In this document: piece by piece, positions 1 to 11,427 of the stretch | Position numbering within the stretch: the stretch's first letter is position 1 | Layout: every line of letters starts with the position of its first letter | Origin: Bullera alba | Taxonomy: Eukaryota > Basidiomycota > Tremellomycetes > Tremellales > Bulleraceae | Length of the DNA: 64,000 nt | Assembly (NCBI GenBank): GCA_001600095.1 | Contig: BCIX01000004.1 | Span: forward strand, 1,554,586 to 1,618,585 | Direction: 5' to 3' | Translations under genes and position numbers: made by a program | The notes under the pieces: model-generated | The model's input: only the letters and a program-made list of their open reading frames with translations | Databases searched by the model: none | What the model was told of the DNA's origin: nothing

Positions 1-1158
1 GAGGTGAAACGACAAGAGAGGGAGAGGTTACGAGAAAAGCAGGAGCTCGAGGATAGAGTCAAGGATCTCGAGGTGGAAGTGGTTTGCGCGCAGGCGAGGG
101 AGGAGGAGGCGAAGAAGTTGGTCGACGAAATGACCGCATTGCAAGCCGCGTGAGTGATCAGCTGCGCAGGCTACCGTGAAAGAAGGCAAAAACAGCTGAC
201 CCCTAGCAGCGCAATGAGGGCTGCGCAGCTGAAGCATGAGGCAAATGACCCATCGGATCCCCATTCGGAGCTGTACGACCAGAAACGGATGCTGGACGAG
301 GAGAGGCGCAAGTTCGCAGAAGCAGCTGCGAGATTAGGCCAAGAGAGGAGGCAGCTGGAGGTGAGTCCGATGCCATGTCACGGAATGTGGGTTGATCTCG
401 GTTTTCAGGTTGAGCGAGAGGCATTCCTGGAGGAACGCCGTCAAGTCGATACAGATTCCATTCTCGCCTTATTGCCGCCCACGCCGACGAACACCAGTCC
501 GAACAAGGAGGCCGATGTCGTAGACGAAGAGCCCGCGGAGACGGGGATGGCCTCGCTGCTGACCCTACCGCAAACACCCCGGGCAAAGCATAAACACCAT
601 CCTTCGGCCCCATCTCCATTGTCTGGGGTGATCTCGCCTGGTATGAAGCCCAGGACGCCGAGGCACCATTCCGTGGGCAAGAAACGGAAAACGCCTTTGA
701 GCCGACTCGTGCTGGAAAAGGCCGTTAGGAAGGGGAAAGAGGTCTCTCAACCACCCACGTCTCGCCCCTCGGTCCAGCTTGGCGGATCGATATTGGGCGA
801 AGGGGGAAGAAGGGGAAATGCCTCAATCGGTCAGCCAACGCGTATGGTCAGCGGTGGAGGAGGGAAGGTTGGCATGTCGAGTTCAACGACGAAACGGGAT
901 AGTTCGGGTTCATCCAGTTCGTCCTCGAGCACAACCTCGACTTCCAGCGCAGGAACCTCGACTATCCCTCCATCACATCGGGAGACGATAGCGAGAAAGG
1001 CCAGCGTGAACACTCTGAACACCCTCAAAACGTCTGCAAGCCTGGCGCAGTCCGTCAAGAAGGCTGAAGAGCCTCGACGAGCGAGCGGGAGGGACCTGGG
1101 TAAAGTCGATGGGATCGGTCCAAGGGGTGTGACGGCGAAACCGAAGCCTTGGCGGTGA
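1..1158 (+). CDS. coiled-coil protein, C-terminal part (ADIP-like)
   Basis: Partial: the 5' end lies outside the window. Exons read 1-149, about 207-360 and 409-1158 (two acceptors, ending 206 or 209, are both in frame for intron 1). The first half is a highly charged E/R/K/Q helix typical of a coiled coil. Residues such as DSILALLPPTP and PLSRLVLEKA follow, then a long Ser/Thr-rich disordered tail with an S-rich run near 900-960. The coiled coil followed by a LLPPTP motif resembles fungal proteins of the afadin/alpha-actinin-binding (ADIP) family, which sit at spindle poles or centrosome-like structures. That assignment is from memory of the motif and is tentative; the coding call itself is firm. 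Confidence 0.7.
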
Positions 1159-1421
1159 GAGCAGAGGGGTACTAGGAGAAGGTGACTCGATCTGTGATGC
1201 AGCCTCACAGGGGTGCTATGGGAGCTGTTTGCTGCATCTCATGTATAATTGCGGTTGCAGGTGGTCGGCTTGCGTGAGATTAAGAACACACACGTCTTTG
1301 CATTGTCGAGGCTCGCACTCATTCCCCCCGCTCAGCTCATTATGTCCTTCGTTGCTCTTCGTTGCAACGCGCTGAAGCCATCTGATGGTACAATGCATAC
1401 ACGTATGGATCATCCAACCAC

Positions 1422-4206
1422 CTATGAACACCACAACCTGACCTCTCCGTCGGAACCACTGCTGACCAACCAAGGTTTCTGCGGGTGCCATCTGATGTCC
1501 AGCACGCCGAGGCCCTCCGTCACTCGGTGCCCTCTCAGGATCTTGAGCGGGACAATGAGCGGATTCTGCATGAGATCGGTGTAGATGGTGCAGTGGAAGA
1601 TGTGAATGGTGCCGTCGTCTGAGGCCGAGGCAAAGAGGGGGAGAGTGGGGTGGTAAGCAACGCTTCGCAGCGCCTTGGTGTGGTATCTACCCAATGAGTC
1701 AGCGAGACTTCACAAGTGATAGGAAAGGGATGTGGTTTCACTCACCTCAGCGTCTTGTATGGCTTGTTGCTAAGATCCAGGTCGAACCAACTGAGTTTCT
1801 TGTCATAACTGCCCACCAAGACATTATCACCCGCTGGGTGTATATCCAACGAGCTGATCCACTTGACACCCGTCTGCAGCGTCTTGATCAACTTCTGTCC
1901 AGCGAGATCGTACAGTCGGACATAACGCTGGGTAGCGGCGAAGAAGTACGGTTTGAGAGGGTGGAAGCAGACCCTCTGGACGGTGCCCGAGGTCTTCTTG
2001 AACGGCGCCTGAGTTGCGTGTCGCGACAGCTGATGAATGAGCACTGCCTTGTTCGCAGCTAAGAGCGATTGTCAGCCCCAAGACTTTAACCAAACTGTCA
2101 GGGACGACTTACCATCCATTGCGACAGTCGCAAAGTAGTCTCCTTTCCTGTGCCACGCAATGTGCTTTGGCGTGCCGGGAAGCTCGACAAACACCAAAAC
2201 ACCACGTTCTCTCTCCGATTCATTCGGCCTAACCCACTTGATGCTCTCGACGCCCTTGTCCTTTTGTCCATCGGTGGCCTTTGTCGTAGCTGAGCTCGAG
2301 GCGAACGCCTCGTTGACATGGTTCAGCGTCGCCGCTGCGACGATTGGTGACACCAATGCCAAGGGAGACAGGACGACTACCTTGCCGGCGACTAGGGCAA
2401 TCAAGAGCGACCTCTCCTTGTCGGGAGACCACTCTACATGCTGGATGGGTCCCGATTTGAGATCCCATCTCCAAACCTCTCGACCGTTGCCCAAATCCCA
2501 CACTCGAACCAAACCATCTTCAGAGCCAGAAGCCACCCATTCTCCCGTCGAGCTAACGCTGATTCCTCGCACCCGCGTGTCCCCAGGATGTCGGTACGAC
2601 ACGCAGCTGGTAGTCGGGAACGGCCTCAATTCCCGCGGAGAGGGGAGTTTCGGGATGAGCGACTCTGGGTCAATGTTGAGCTTGACCCTTCTCGTCCTTG
2701 GGGCTAAGTACAGGTCCAAGCATCGCTCAAACTTTTCTTGAACCAGGTTGGCGTATCCAGGAACGAGTCGTAGAGAGTCGTATTTCTGAGGCAGGAAATC
2801 AGACTTTCGGTCCTCCTTTTCGGCCTCCTCGAATTCCGCCTTTTCCTGCTCGTTGGGGAGATACTCCTCGGGCGGGTTGTACGATTCCGAGGTCTTGGGA
2901 GGGGGTAGCTGTGGCGCAGGCATGTACATGGCGTGAGGGGTGTGAATGTCAGAGTCGTTCCAGATGTTGTATACCGTTGGCTTGGTCGCCGAGGGCTTGT
3001 TGGGGATGATTCGGCCTTCTCGGATAGCCTTGACGATCTTCATGATCTGAGAGACAAGACTAGGTTAGCTAAAAGCTTCTCATTTGCGGGCGGTGAGTGG
3101 ACTCGCCTTCTTGTGCTCCCATTTGGACGGGACAAATCTCCTCTTGGGCTCGTTGCCAGCATGCAAGGGCGTGGTCATCTCCCTGCCTTCACCAGTGAAC
3201 CACTCGATCGTGTCCTGATACGGGTTGTAATCCGCGTCAGGATTCTCCGCTCGCTCCAGTCGTCGGATGATATCCAGCTCCTTGTCGGTGAGCTGGACCT
3301 GCTGCTGGAGCAGCTTGTCCTCGGCACTAGTCCAGGCGGTCGGATCCTCGACGTTGCTGAGGAACTTGTCGAGCTCATCGCCCTGAGCTGGTCTGAAGAT
3401 CTTTCGACCTGATACGTCGTATCCGATATGCGGGAGGTCGTCATACCACTCCATGGGGATGTTTCCAACAGTATTGGGGTTCTGGACAGGTCAGCACGAT
3501 ACAGAACATGGAGAATCCTACTCACATCTTCTGTACTGCTCTCACTCCCGTATCCAGCTTCGACATCCTCGTACTCTCGCTTGTAACCCCCCTCTACCAA
3601 TTTGCTTGGTCGTAGCGCACCCTTTCCAGACTTGGCATTGGAGATTTGCAGATCCGATCCTATACGTTCGTCTGGCTTGACCGAGTTCTTCGCGATCAAC
3701 CTCGACAGTTTCTCGTCGACAGACAGGCTCTTCTTGGATGAACCGGAATGTTGTGTTGGGATTGACGTGGAGGACGAGACCGAAGATGCGGAATCCAGAG
3801 CGTCGATATCTGACGAGTTGTATCCTGACTCCGAACCGCTCTCCTCATCGTCCAAAAGCTCCTCTTCCGAAGATTCGTCTCCGGCTAACTGCCTCGTTGT
3901 CGCCTCTACGCCCTCGTCTTCAGATCCGCTATCGAGCTCTGGGAAGTCTTCCTCGTCCTCATCCTCTTCTTCATCAGCATCATCATCCTCAGCCTCATCA
4001 TCGCCCTCGCTGAGATCTAGCTCGTCCACGTCTCCGAGCAGATCGTCCTCTTCGTCCGACTCTTCAACAGCTGCCGCCCGCTTCTTCGAGCTACTCGGCT
4101 TGGAAACCGCTGGCAAGCGTGAAGGCCCAGCGTGGCCATTCGATGTTGGTTTCGAAGTGGTGGCTTTGGGTCGACCTGTAGTCGGTCTTGCAGCGGGTCG
4201 CGGCAT
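1422..4206 (-). CDS. ERB1: ribosome biogenesis protein ERB1 (BOP1 family)
   Basis: Nucleolar WD-repeat protein of the PeBoW complex (Nop7-Erb1-Ytm1), needed for 27S pre-rRNA processing and 60S assembly. Exons (minus strand): 4206-3526, 3481-3107, 3046-2113, 2058-1746, 1686-1422; total 2568 nt, 855 aa. Residues 45-130 are an acidic D/E tract. The BOP1-N domain follows, with [13 protein letters not shown] at its start and [23 protein letters not shown] family blocks. The C-terminal half has WD repeats ([28 protein letters not shown]). The second intron (3047-3106) uses a GC donor (AAG|GCGAGT); reading through would break the conserved [13 protein letters not shown] block. The ATG is upstream of the acidic region and is the only in-frame choice. 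Divergently oriented from the DUF3140 gene. Confidence 0.97.
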
Positions 4207-4504
4207 ATTGATTGGCTGACTGCAGTGTATACACCAGCACTCGATGCTAGCTCTAAGCTTGCTTGTGGACCTTTGGCTTCCAAAAAATATCCACCTCCAC
4301 CGGGCGCGACGACGAGCGGGATCAAAAGGTGGTTGCCATGTGACACGTCAGACTGCAGTGACCTGGGAGGCTTCCGTTAGAATTGGTTCCGCCCGGGGCT
4401 GGTGGAGGGCGTCCAGTCCTGATGACGACATTGTTGACGGTCAATGCAAGTCTAGCGGATCGATAGTCACCGGTCAAGGGGAGGGGTCTTTCATCTCACG
4501 CCGA
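4207..4504. promoter_or_regulatory. shared intergenic region ERB1 / DUF3140 gene
   Basis: About 300 bp separate the ERB1 start from the first possible ATG of the divergent DUF3140 gene. A CCAAT-type element (read as ATTGG at about 4211) lies just upstream of ERB1. No other element stands out by eye. Confidence 0.4.
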
Positions 4505-5727
4505 ATGATATCTAGACCCCGACTGCAGGCAATCTTCGCTTCCTTCAGGTCCTTTCCCGGGATACATCAGCCAATCCAGTGTCTGTACATATCGAGACCG
4601 ACTCGAGTGATATCCAGCGCTTACACCGCCCAGCGCTCTTTCCACTGGACCCCGCGCAACATGGTCAAATCGGAAGAAGACGTCGTGAAGGAGTTCAACG
4701 GTGGGTCTCAAGCTCGCAGTACCATCTTAGATCATGACGGTACTGACACATGATTGTGTAGAAGTCGTCAATATGACTGCTGACGTGGGTCATGCTAAAG
4801 CTGCAAACAGTTGACCGAGGTTAACTTGACATTTTCTCTCGAACAGGAGCTCGAGGCGTTTCTCAAAACCGGCGACTCTTCCAGCTCCGGATGGTCCAAG
4901 GATGATGGGTCCGGCGAGTCAATCGGCCACGAGAGCGGCCGCAAGATCGTCCAAATCCTACGTGGCAATCCAGACAAGGTCAGACCGAATCCTCCGTAGT
5001 TGTCTACCCCCGTATAGCGGAGATGGCAGGAGCTTACCACCATCTGTAGGACCCGTCCAAATACAGTGATGAGGATAAAGCCCATATGAGAAAGGTGGTC
5101 TCATACTGCGCTCGACATCTGGCTCAGGAGGATCACCTCAAAGAGGAGAAGAGCGAGGAAGAGCTGGCAAAGGCCAAATCAACGCTCAGTCTCAAAAACT
5201 GGGTGAGCGGTTCTCGCAGCTCACAGTAATTTCTCAATAAGAGCTGAGATGGCGTTTAGGGTCACGACCCGCTCAAGACGCTAGACAAGGGCAAGAAGTC
5301 GTCCAAGCCCGCGTCGAAAGGCAAACCCGCGTCAAAGGGAAAGCCTGCTTCCAAGAAGTCTGACAAGAAGGACGAGGACAAAAAAGACCAGAAGAACGAG
5401 GAGGTAACGGAAGAGAAAGACGACAAGGAGAAGGAGACCAAGGCCAAACCAGCTTCGAAAGGCAAACCAGCCAGCAAGAAGACTCCTGCCAAGTCCGCAA
5501 ATTCGAATGAAGAGAAGAAGGAGGACAAGAACAACGCCGAGACGGGGGAGAAGCGAGCCTCCGACGAGAAGCCCGCCGCCAGCGAAAAGCCAGCTTCAAA
5601 GAAAGCAAAGTAAGCAGAACCATCTCATACAATCTCAACAACAAGCTGATAGCGTTTGGTCAGAGCCGACAAACCGCCGAGTGAAGCAAGCAGAAAGCCT
5701 CCCAGCCGAAGCGCCAAAAAGGCCTGA
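4505..5727 (+). CDS. DUF3140 protein with Lys-rich tail; possible mitochondrial isoform
   Basis: Exons (from ATG 4661): 4661-4700, 4762-4784, 4847-4978, 5050-5202, 5260-5609, 5664-5727; 762 nt, 253 aa. The core (VNMTADELEAFLKTGDSSS ... HESGRKIVQILRG ... HMRKVVSYCARHLAQE ... LKNWGHDPLK) matches DUF3140, a short domain known mostly from bacteria and some fungi and of uncertain function. About 120 residues follow with repeated SKGKPASKKGKPAS-like blocks, very rich in Lys, Ala, Pro and Ser, like a histone H1 tail. The last intron is inferred from a GTAAGC donor and keeps the K/S/P-rich character to the stop. An in-frame ATG at 4505 would add 52 residues rich in Arg with no Asp/Glu and containing RSFHWTPRN, which looks like a mitochondrial presequence. 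Which start is used is not decidable here. Confidence 0.85.
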
Positions 5728-6074
5728 GGTAGTCGGCGATCTAGGCAATGTTATCGATATCTGTAAAACATGATGAACAATCTCTCTTATCACCACGGTT
5801 CGGGTCTAAGTCATCGACATCGTAATAGTGTACATGGACCACATGGGAGTATAGGAAACGAATCTAGAATACCCTCGCTCAATCCTCTCAGGGTACAGCC
5901 AAACAAACGCTCGAAATCGAGTCGCCCGTATCAATCTTCGTCCCTAGCCTCTATCGTGGGGGTGACGCCACACTTCGCGTCACAGGTCTAGTGGGTCATT
6001 AAGGCATCTGTCGTAAAAGTGAGAGGGGAGAGGGCTATCGCAGACGCAACAGAGTCGGTGGACCTAAGCCAGCT
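5728..6074. other. convergent 3' intergenic region
   Basis: 3' ends of the DUF3140 gene and of the four-RRM gene face each other. No ORF with coding character or recognisable RNA gene was seen. Confidence 0.5.
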
Positions 6075-8653
6075 CTACTCGAAGCTCTCTTCTTTGGGCT
6101 CGAGCGGAGCCTCGTGACCATTGACCGGTGCGAGGGGAGGGAGCGGTTCACCACGCTCAATCGCGGCGATCCGGGCAGACACGGCGTCATTTGGTGGAGA
6201 ATCCTGTTGAGTTTGATTCGAGGCCGTTCGGTTGTTGGGCCTTATGACGCCACCAGGTGTTCCACTAAAGTATTCGTCAGAATGTTCTCTTCTGCTCGTA
6301 CTCGTGGTACTTACTGTCCAGGGACGCGCCACGCGCCAGCGCATCGGTCTTTGCCGAAAGAGATCCTCATACCGGCGTACTCTGGCTTCTCCTTGACACA
6401 CTCGATGGCCTTTTGAGCGCTCGAGATCGACGTGCTGCGTCTCTTGTCAGACTGGATCACGTAGGCCTTGTGGCAACTTACAAGTTGACAAACGCCGCTT
6501 TCTTCTCCTTCAGGAAGTTGATCATCTCGATCTCTACTGTGGGTCAGTCGCAGTCCAACAACCCGCATCCAGCCAAGTCACGACTCACCTCCATGCTCGG
6601 CAAAGTCCTCTCGGAGCTTGGCCTCGTTGAACACGTCAAAGTCGGGCACAGAACCAATGTACACGTTTCGGCTGGCACCGCTCTGGATGGCCTGAAGCAG
6701 GGCTGGCGAGAGAGGACCAGAGTGTTTGCCCCAACCGATTTTGAGTCGACGCGTGTTTATCGTCAAGCCATTGACATTCGCATTTTGGTAGAATTGCATG
6801 GCGGCTCCGCTATCGACGAATGTGACAAACTGTCGAGAGTAAGCACGTATCACACAGGAAAGGAGAGTCACTCACAGCGATGCCCTTGTCTTTCATGTGT
6901 CGGACCTGCTGGACGACGCCGCCTCGGATACCGTTGCAGATATCCTCGACACTGGTTTCCGGCGAGATGTTGCCGAGGTAGACATTCCGATTGCCAATGT
7001 TGCTGTCGGGGTTGAATCCGCTGCCAGAGTTGTAGCCGCTCTGGAAGATTGGCGATCCAAAGCTCGAGCCCGGAGTACCAAAGCCGCCAAACGAGGGCGT
7101 CATTGGGGAGAAAGAGCCGTATGGCGAGCCCGGCATTTGCGCGTGTTGCGACGAGATGGCAGCTGCGGCTTGAGCTTGGGCGGCTTGGACGGCAGCCTGC
7201 TGAGCCCTAGGCACATAGGCACATCGATCCTGATGTCGTCAGCAGCGCTCAATCAAGATCAGTATGGCTTTCACATACCTTGCCGTAGAACACACGCTTC
7301 TCCTCCCATCCTGGCTCTCGGGGCAACTGCTGGACGACCTGGCACTATCAGCCACCGCCTAAGAATAAGACTCACCTTGATAGCAGCGGAAATGCTGAGG
7401 AAGTGGATGAAGCCAATATTCTTGTCCCGGACAATCTTGACTTGGTCGATAGGGCCGAACTTGGCGCAGATGTTTCGCAGGTCCTGCTCGTTGGTAGTCT
7501 CTTCGAGATTACCAACAAACACGTTTCGCGTTGCCTGACTCTGGGTGACAGCCTGGACGACGGAAGGCGGCACCGAAGAGGCTTTGCCCCATCCAATCTT
7601 GAGCTCTTGACCATGCAGGGCGAGTTTCTTGACCGACGCGTCGGCATGGAAGGCAGCGGCAGTAGAGCCGTCCAAGAAGGAAATGAAGACGCAAGATTTC
7701 TCGGGCAAGAGCTTGACGCATTCAATCGGACCGAATCGAACGAGGTTGAGCAACTCGTCAACAGACGCCTCTGCGGGAAGATCAGCTCTATACCACAAGT
7801 ATCTGACAAAGGACGTACCAGCTGGGAGATTGCCCACATAGACGGTTCGTCCTGTGGTGTTTCCAGCTGCAGCGGCAGCAGCAGCGGCCGCGGCGGGTCC
7901 GTAGTTCCCGGTCATGGTGTTGGGGTTCATGGACGGGGACATGATTGGAGAGCCGGGATAGCCCTATGAGGGTCAGTCCAGATCTTTACTCTCAACTCAC
8001 CATGTACGGCATATTAGCACCATAACCCATTCCCATACCGTTCATCAGACTCATCAACGGGGTCTGAGGCATGGTGAGACCCGAGGCACTGGGGCTCAAT
8101 AGTGGTTGGTTTGGGGTGGACAAGGGACCTCCCAGGTGAATAGGGGATTGAGGCATGTTGACAGCGCCGGTAGCCATGATGGGGCTCTGGTACGGTCCAC
8201 TGATGTTTCGCGGGGTAAAGTTGCGGTTGGTGTTGTTGTTGTAGACGGTGGGGAGACCTGGAGTACCGAAGGAAGGGGAGTGTCTCTGTCGCTTGAGAGG
8301 AGCTGGGTCGTAGGTTGACGCTGTCGGTTCGATTTGTGGATGAAGGCCGCTGATTGGGTTGTTCGGTAAAGAAGACAAGTCCAGCGCACGCTACAGTCGG
8401 TGTCAGCAAGCATTCAAGCTACGCGACTCACCTTCATATCGTCAATGTCGAAGGAATCGGCAGTGTTTCCGGCGAGACCGCCAGATTGTAGCAGCTGCGT
8501 GTACGACCCGTTCGGATTGGTGAAGAACGAGTTTTGGACCAGGACCCCACGCGGCGCGTCGGAAATCGAGTTGGGCGTGGCCAAGACACCAGGCGGAGTG
8601 AGATCACCAGACGAGTCGTGATGGTGTCGCGTGTCGTACAGGGTACCGTCCAT
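6075..8653 (-). CDS. MRN1: four-RRM RNA-binding protein, Nrd1/Mrn1 family
   Basis: Ten exons: 8653-8432, 8390-8001, 7963-7819, 7770-7376, 7338-7279, 7229-6876, 6829-6589, 6533-6482, 6434-6315, 6264-6075; 2169 nt, 722 aa. A low-complexity N-terminus with a run of Ala is followed by four RRMs at roughly residues 243-310, 334-405, 485-560 and 576-655. RNP2-like starts are [27 protein letters not shown] and RNVYIGSVP, and the repeated FGKDRCA/YGKDRCA signature is typical of S. pombe Nrd1 and S. cerevisiae Mrn1. Those proteins bind mRNAs for sexual differentiation, cytokinesis and stress, in cytoplasm and granules. One exon is only 60 nt (20 codons) inside the RRM2 end. The start was chosen as the first ATG giving the conserved-length N-terminus; upstream sequence is a long leader. 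Confidence 0.93.
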
Positions 8654-9870
8654 TTTGTATAGCGGCAGAGACGTGATTTGCCGAAGATGTTGGTTTGGGT
8701 GGGAAGTGTACAAGCAAAAGCAAGGTACAACAGCAAGTAAGATAAGGGGATGCAGGAGAGGATAGAGCAAAGGGACAATCAGCTATGAGGAGGACAGATT
8801 GGTCGTTTGCAGGTGGAAGGTGGGCAATGAGCAACAGGTAGATAGGGGGATAGAAAGAGGGGAAGGGCTATACGCACACCAAACAAGGAAGGTGAACTAC
8901 AATTGACTGTCACCGGTCGATGTACGTTTCGCGGTTGCGAAGAATGTTGCGATTTCTGAAAGATAGGTGGAAGAAGAAGACCAAAGTACAGCAGAGATCA
9001 CCTCTTCTTGTAGTGATACAGGTAGGTCGAGCCGTCAAGGGCGAAGTCGAGTCGAGAGGTGTATGGGAAAAAGCGTGGGAGAGGGGAAGCTTTATTGTCG
9101 ATTGGCCCAGATCCCAATGCACGTCACCTGTAGGGCAGGACGTGAGCAAGGTGGCTTCAGAGTCAACGTGAAACCGGTCGGCTTCCACCTCGTAGATCTC
9201 GAAAGGTCAGGTGAGGAAAAGGTGAAACTCACGAATGGATCTATCAGGGCAAGAGACTAGTCGGATGTCGGAGATCTCACAAGCAACCAGCGGATCCAAA
9301 GGGTGGACCTGGATGCATGTGTCAGCTCCTACCTCAGACGATGTGCATAGCGTGGGGTAGCGACAGAGCGTAGACAAACGCTTCAGCTGTACCGCGCAAG
9401 CTCTCCCGAGGGCGAGCGAGGAGAGAGGCGGACGAGTAGGAAATCGTTCTCACCTTGACCAGTCGAACAAGGTTGGTCTTGCTTACAGCTCTCGACTGGA
9501 GCGCTGAGCTTGAAGTGAGGCGGGCGGACCGACACAGCAAGAATAGACAAGCTGGACGGGAGGTGGAATGAGCGAATGTTGAACGAGAGGAAGGAAAGGG
9601 TCAAAGCCAGAGATTCCAAAGGGACGAGGAAGGAAGACGCGTTGATGCTGCTGCTCGTATCGGGAAACGCGGTGCTCCGGCTTTGTCAAAAAGGAAATTG
9701 GCCACTTCGGCTCCCTCGGGTCAATCAGGCACAGCTACTAAAGACAAGCAGCAGACAGTAGTCCACAGCAGTCCCTCGTCTGTACCAACGGGAGCCATAG
9801 CATGCCTCGCTCTACCCAACCGCAACACACAACAGTGCCATAATGTATACATGCGTCACCCTCGTCAACC
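8654..9870. other. long leader of the RRM gene plus eS1 3' region
   Basis: About 1.2 kb without a credible ORF lies between the RRM-gene start and the eS1 stop. On the minus strand there are donor-like GTGAGT/GTGAGA signals (around 9231 and 9448), compatible with a spliced, long 5' UTR for the RRM gene. The 3' UTR of eS1 must occupy the distal part. No uORF with coding character was picked out. Confidence 0.45.
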
Positions 9871-10857
9871 TTACACCGAAGCAAGGACCTCTGGCTCGAC
9901 AAAGTCACCGCCCTTGATGACTTTGCTTCCAGTGTTGGCATCCGTAGCCTCACCGTGGGCCTCGAGGAGTTTGGACATGTCGAGCTTGGGCGTTTTTAGG
10001 ATCTTCGCCTTTCGGACGTAGACGTTGTGCAATGGGTAGATGCCCTGTAGGTCAAATTAGTGGACTGTCTTCTCCACGACCATAACCTCCAGCCGACTCA
10101 CCTTGGCGGCTTTCTCGATCTCTCGGCCAATGCTCTCTGGGACAAACTTGGCCACTAGCTCCTTCAGGTCGCTTCCCTCAGCCTCTCGCTTCATGATCTC
10201 GACCATCTTGGCTCGGATCTCTCGGACTTGAGAGCCCTTGGCGTAGGTGGTCTTCTTGACCTGGTTGTAAGCTCGCTTGGTGAAGCCGATAGCGAACAGT
10301 CGGATTCGGTAGCCGTCGGTGGTGGAAACATCAACCGAAGCCTCGATCAGGGTCTGCCATTTTCGGACAATCGATCGGAGCTTGTCGGTGGTGAAGTCCA
10401 TGCCGTAGAAGCTGGTCAGACAGTTCTTGCCCTGGGAGCCAGGTCAGCTGGTGATCGTTGTCTCCGCCGTGTCAAGAAACCCACCGAAACATCCTCAACC
10501 CTCAGCTTGATCTTCCTGAAAGACTGCTCCTGGTCGTTGTTTAGGTCGGCGAGGGACAGCTCAAGAACTCGGCCTTTCAGAGAGTCGTTGGCGTTTTCTG
10601 AGAATGGTTAGGGCAGTCCCATGTCGAGACATAGAGACTACTCACTCAAACCCTGTGTTCGGTTGACCAGGGTTTTACCGGCGTTCTTGTTCTCGAAGAA
10701 GCTGGGGGCTTTGATGTCGTACCACTCTGAGCGAAGGTCAGCAGGCATCCAATACAGTGAGGCCAGGTCACTCACCCTTTCGGGTGAAGGGGTCGACGAC
10801 CTTCTTCTTGATTCCCTTCTTTCCCTTCGAAAGTCTCTTGTTTTTACCGACGGCCAT
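9871..10857 (-). CDS. RPS1: 40S ribosomal protein eS1 (S3a)
   Basis: Exons 10857-10776, 10726-10646, 10597-10485, 10431-10102, 10044-9871; 780 nt, 259 aa, close to the 255 aa of yeast Rps1. Family blocks include the basic N-terminus [29 protein letters not shown], the central [12 protein letters not shown], and the [13 protein letters not shown] and [19 protein letters not shown] blocks. Cytoplasmic small-subunit protein at the platform near the mRNA exit. The start ATG abuts an acceptor of an intron in the 5' UTR. Confidence 0.98.
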
Positions 10858-11088
10858 CTAGAGAATAGTGGTCAGCACGCTGAGCCAGGAGTTGTGCGAG
10901 GTGGGATCCAGTGGTGTTCGTCGAGGTTGGGCAAGGCTTGACAATTTTTCCCATTTTCGCGAAACTGATGTCTCCTGACTATCTCTGCTATCCTTGTTTC
11001 TCTTGTCTTCGCCTGCTATTCTCCTTTGCCTTGCCCACCTTGAATGGCCTGGATGCTGGAGTTGAATGTATGAGATGCTTTGACTCAC
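10858..11088 (-). other. 5' UTR intron of eS1 gene
   Basis: On the minus strand a donor GTGAGT at 11088-11083 and an acceptor TTCTCTAG at 10859-10858, directly next to the ATG, define a 231-nt intron, longer than the other introns of this gene. Leader introns are common in fungal ribosomal-protein genes. I looked for box C/D snoRNA motifs inside on the coding strand and saw none. Confidence 0.7.
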
Positions 11089-11427
11089 CTTGAATGTGTT
11101 GAAGGAATGGAAAGTTGAGATGCGATTTCGATAGACAAAGTGCAGCCAGCCGAGCGGGAGTGAGTGCAGGGAGGGAGCCAGGAGGGAACCGGCTGCCAGA
11201 ACGCTCACCCCTCGCCCACCATACATTTTTCGCCGCGAAACTCCGAGACGGTGAATTTCGTTCGTGGCAGAATTTCGTCCATTCCGCTTATGTAATCCGT
11301 ATGGCAGATCCGTGCCTGACATCCTCCGCATCTCCGAACTCCGGCCAGCATCGTCGTCCGCGGTGAATCGGTGATCCGGTGATCTCGCGCCAGAGTACCT
11401 GAGTTGCAACACCTCCTTGACACCTCC
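11089..11427 (-). promoter_or_regulatory. eS1 promoter region
   Basis: Upstream of the eS1 leader. Contains a 9-bp direct repeat GAATTTCGT at 11253-11261 and 11270-11278. A similar AAATTTCGTCG occurs upstream of the mitochondrial uS4 gene near 29045. Function unknown. Confidence 0.35.

Noticed and set aside
3602..4219. Ser-rich 205-codon frame on the plus strand
   Set aside because: Antisense of the acidic tract of ERB1; GAG/GAC codons read as CTC/GTC/TCC on the other strand.
10858..11088. possible snoRNA host intron in eS1
   Set aside because: No C box/D box pair or H/ACA pattern on the coding strand.
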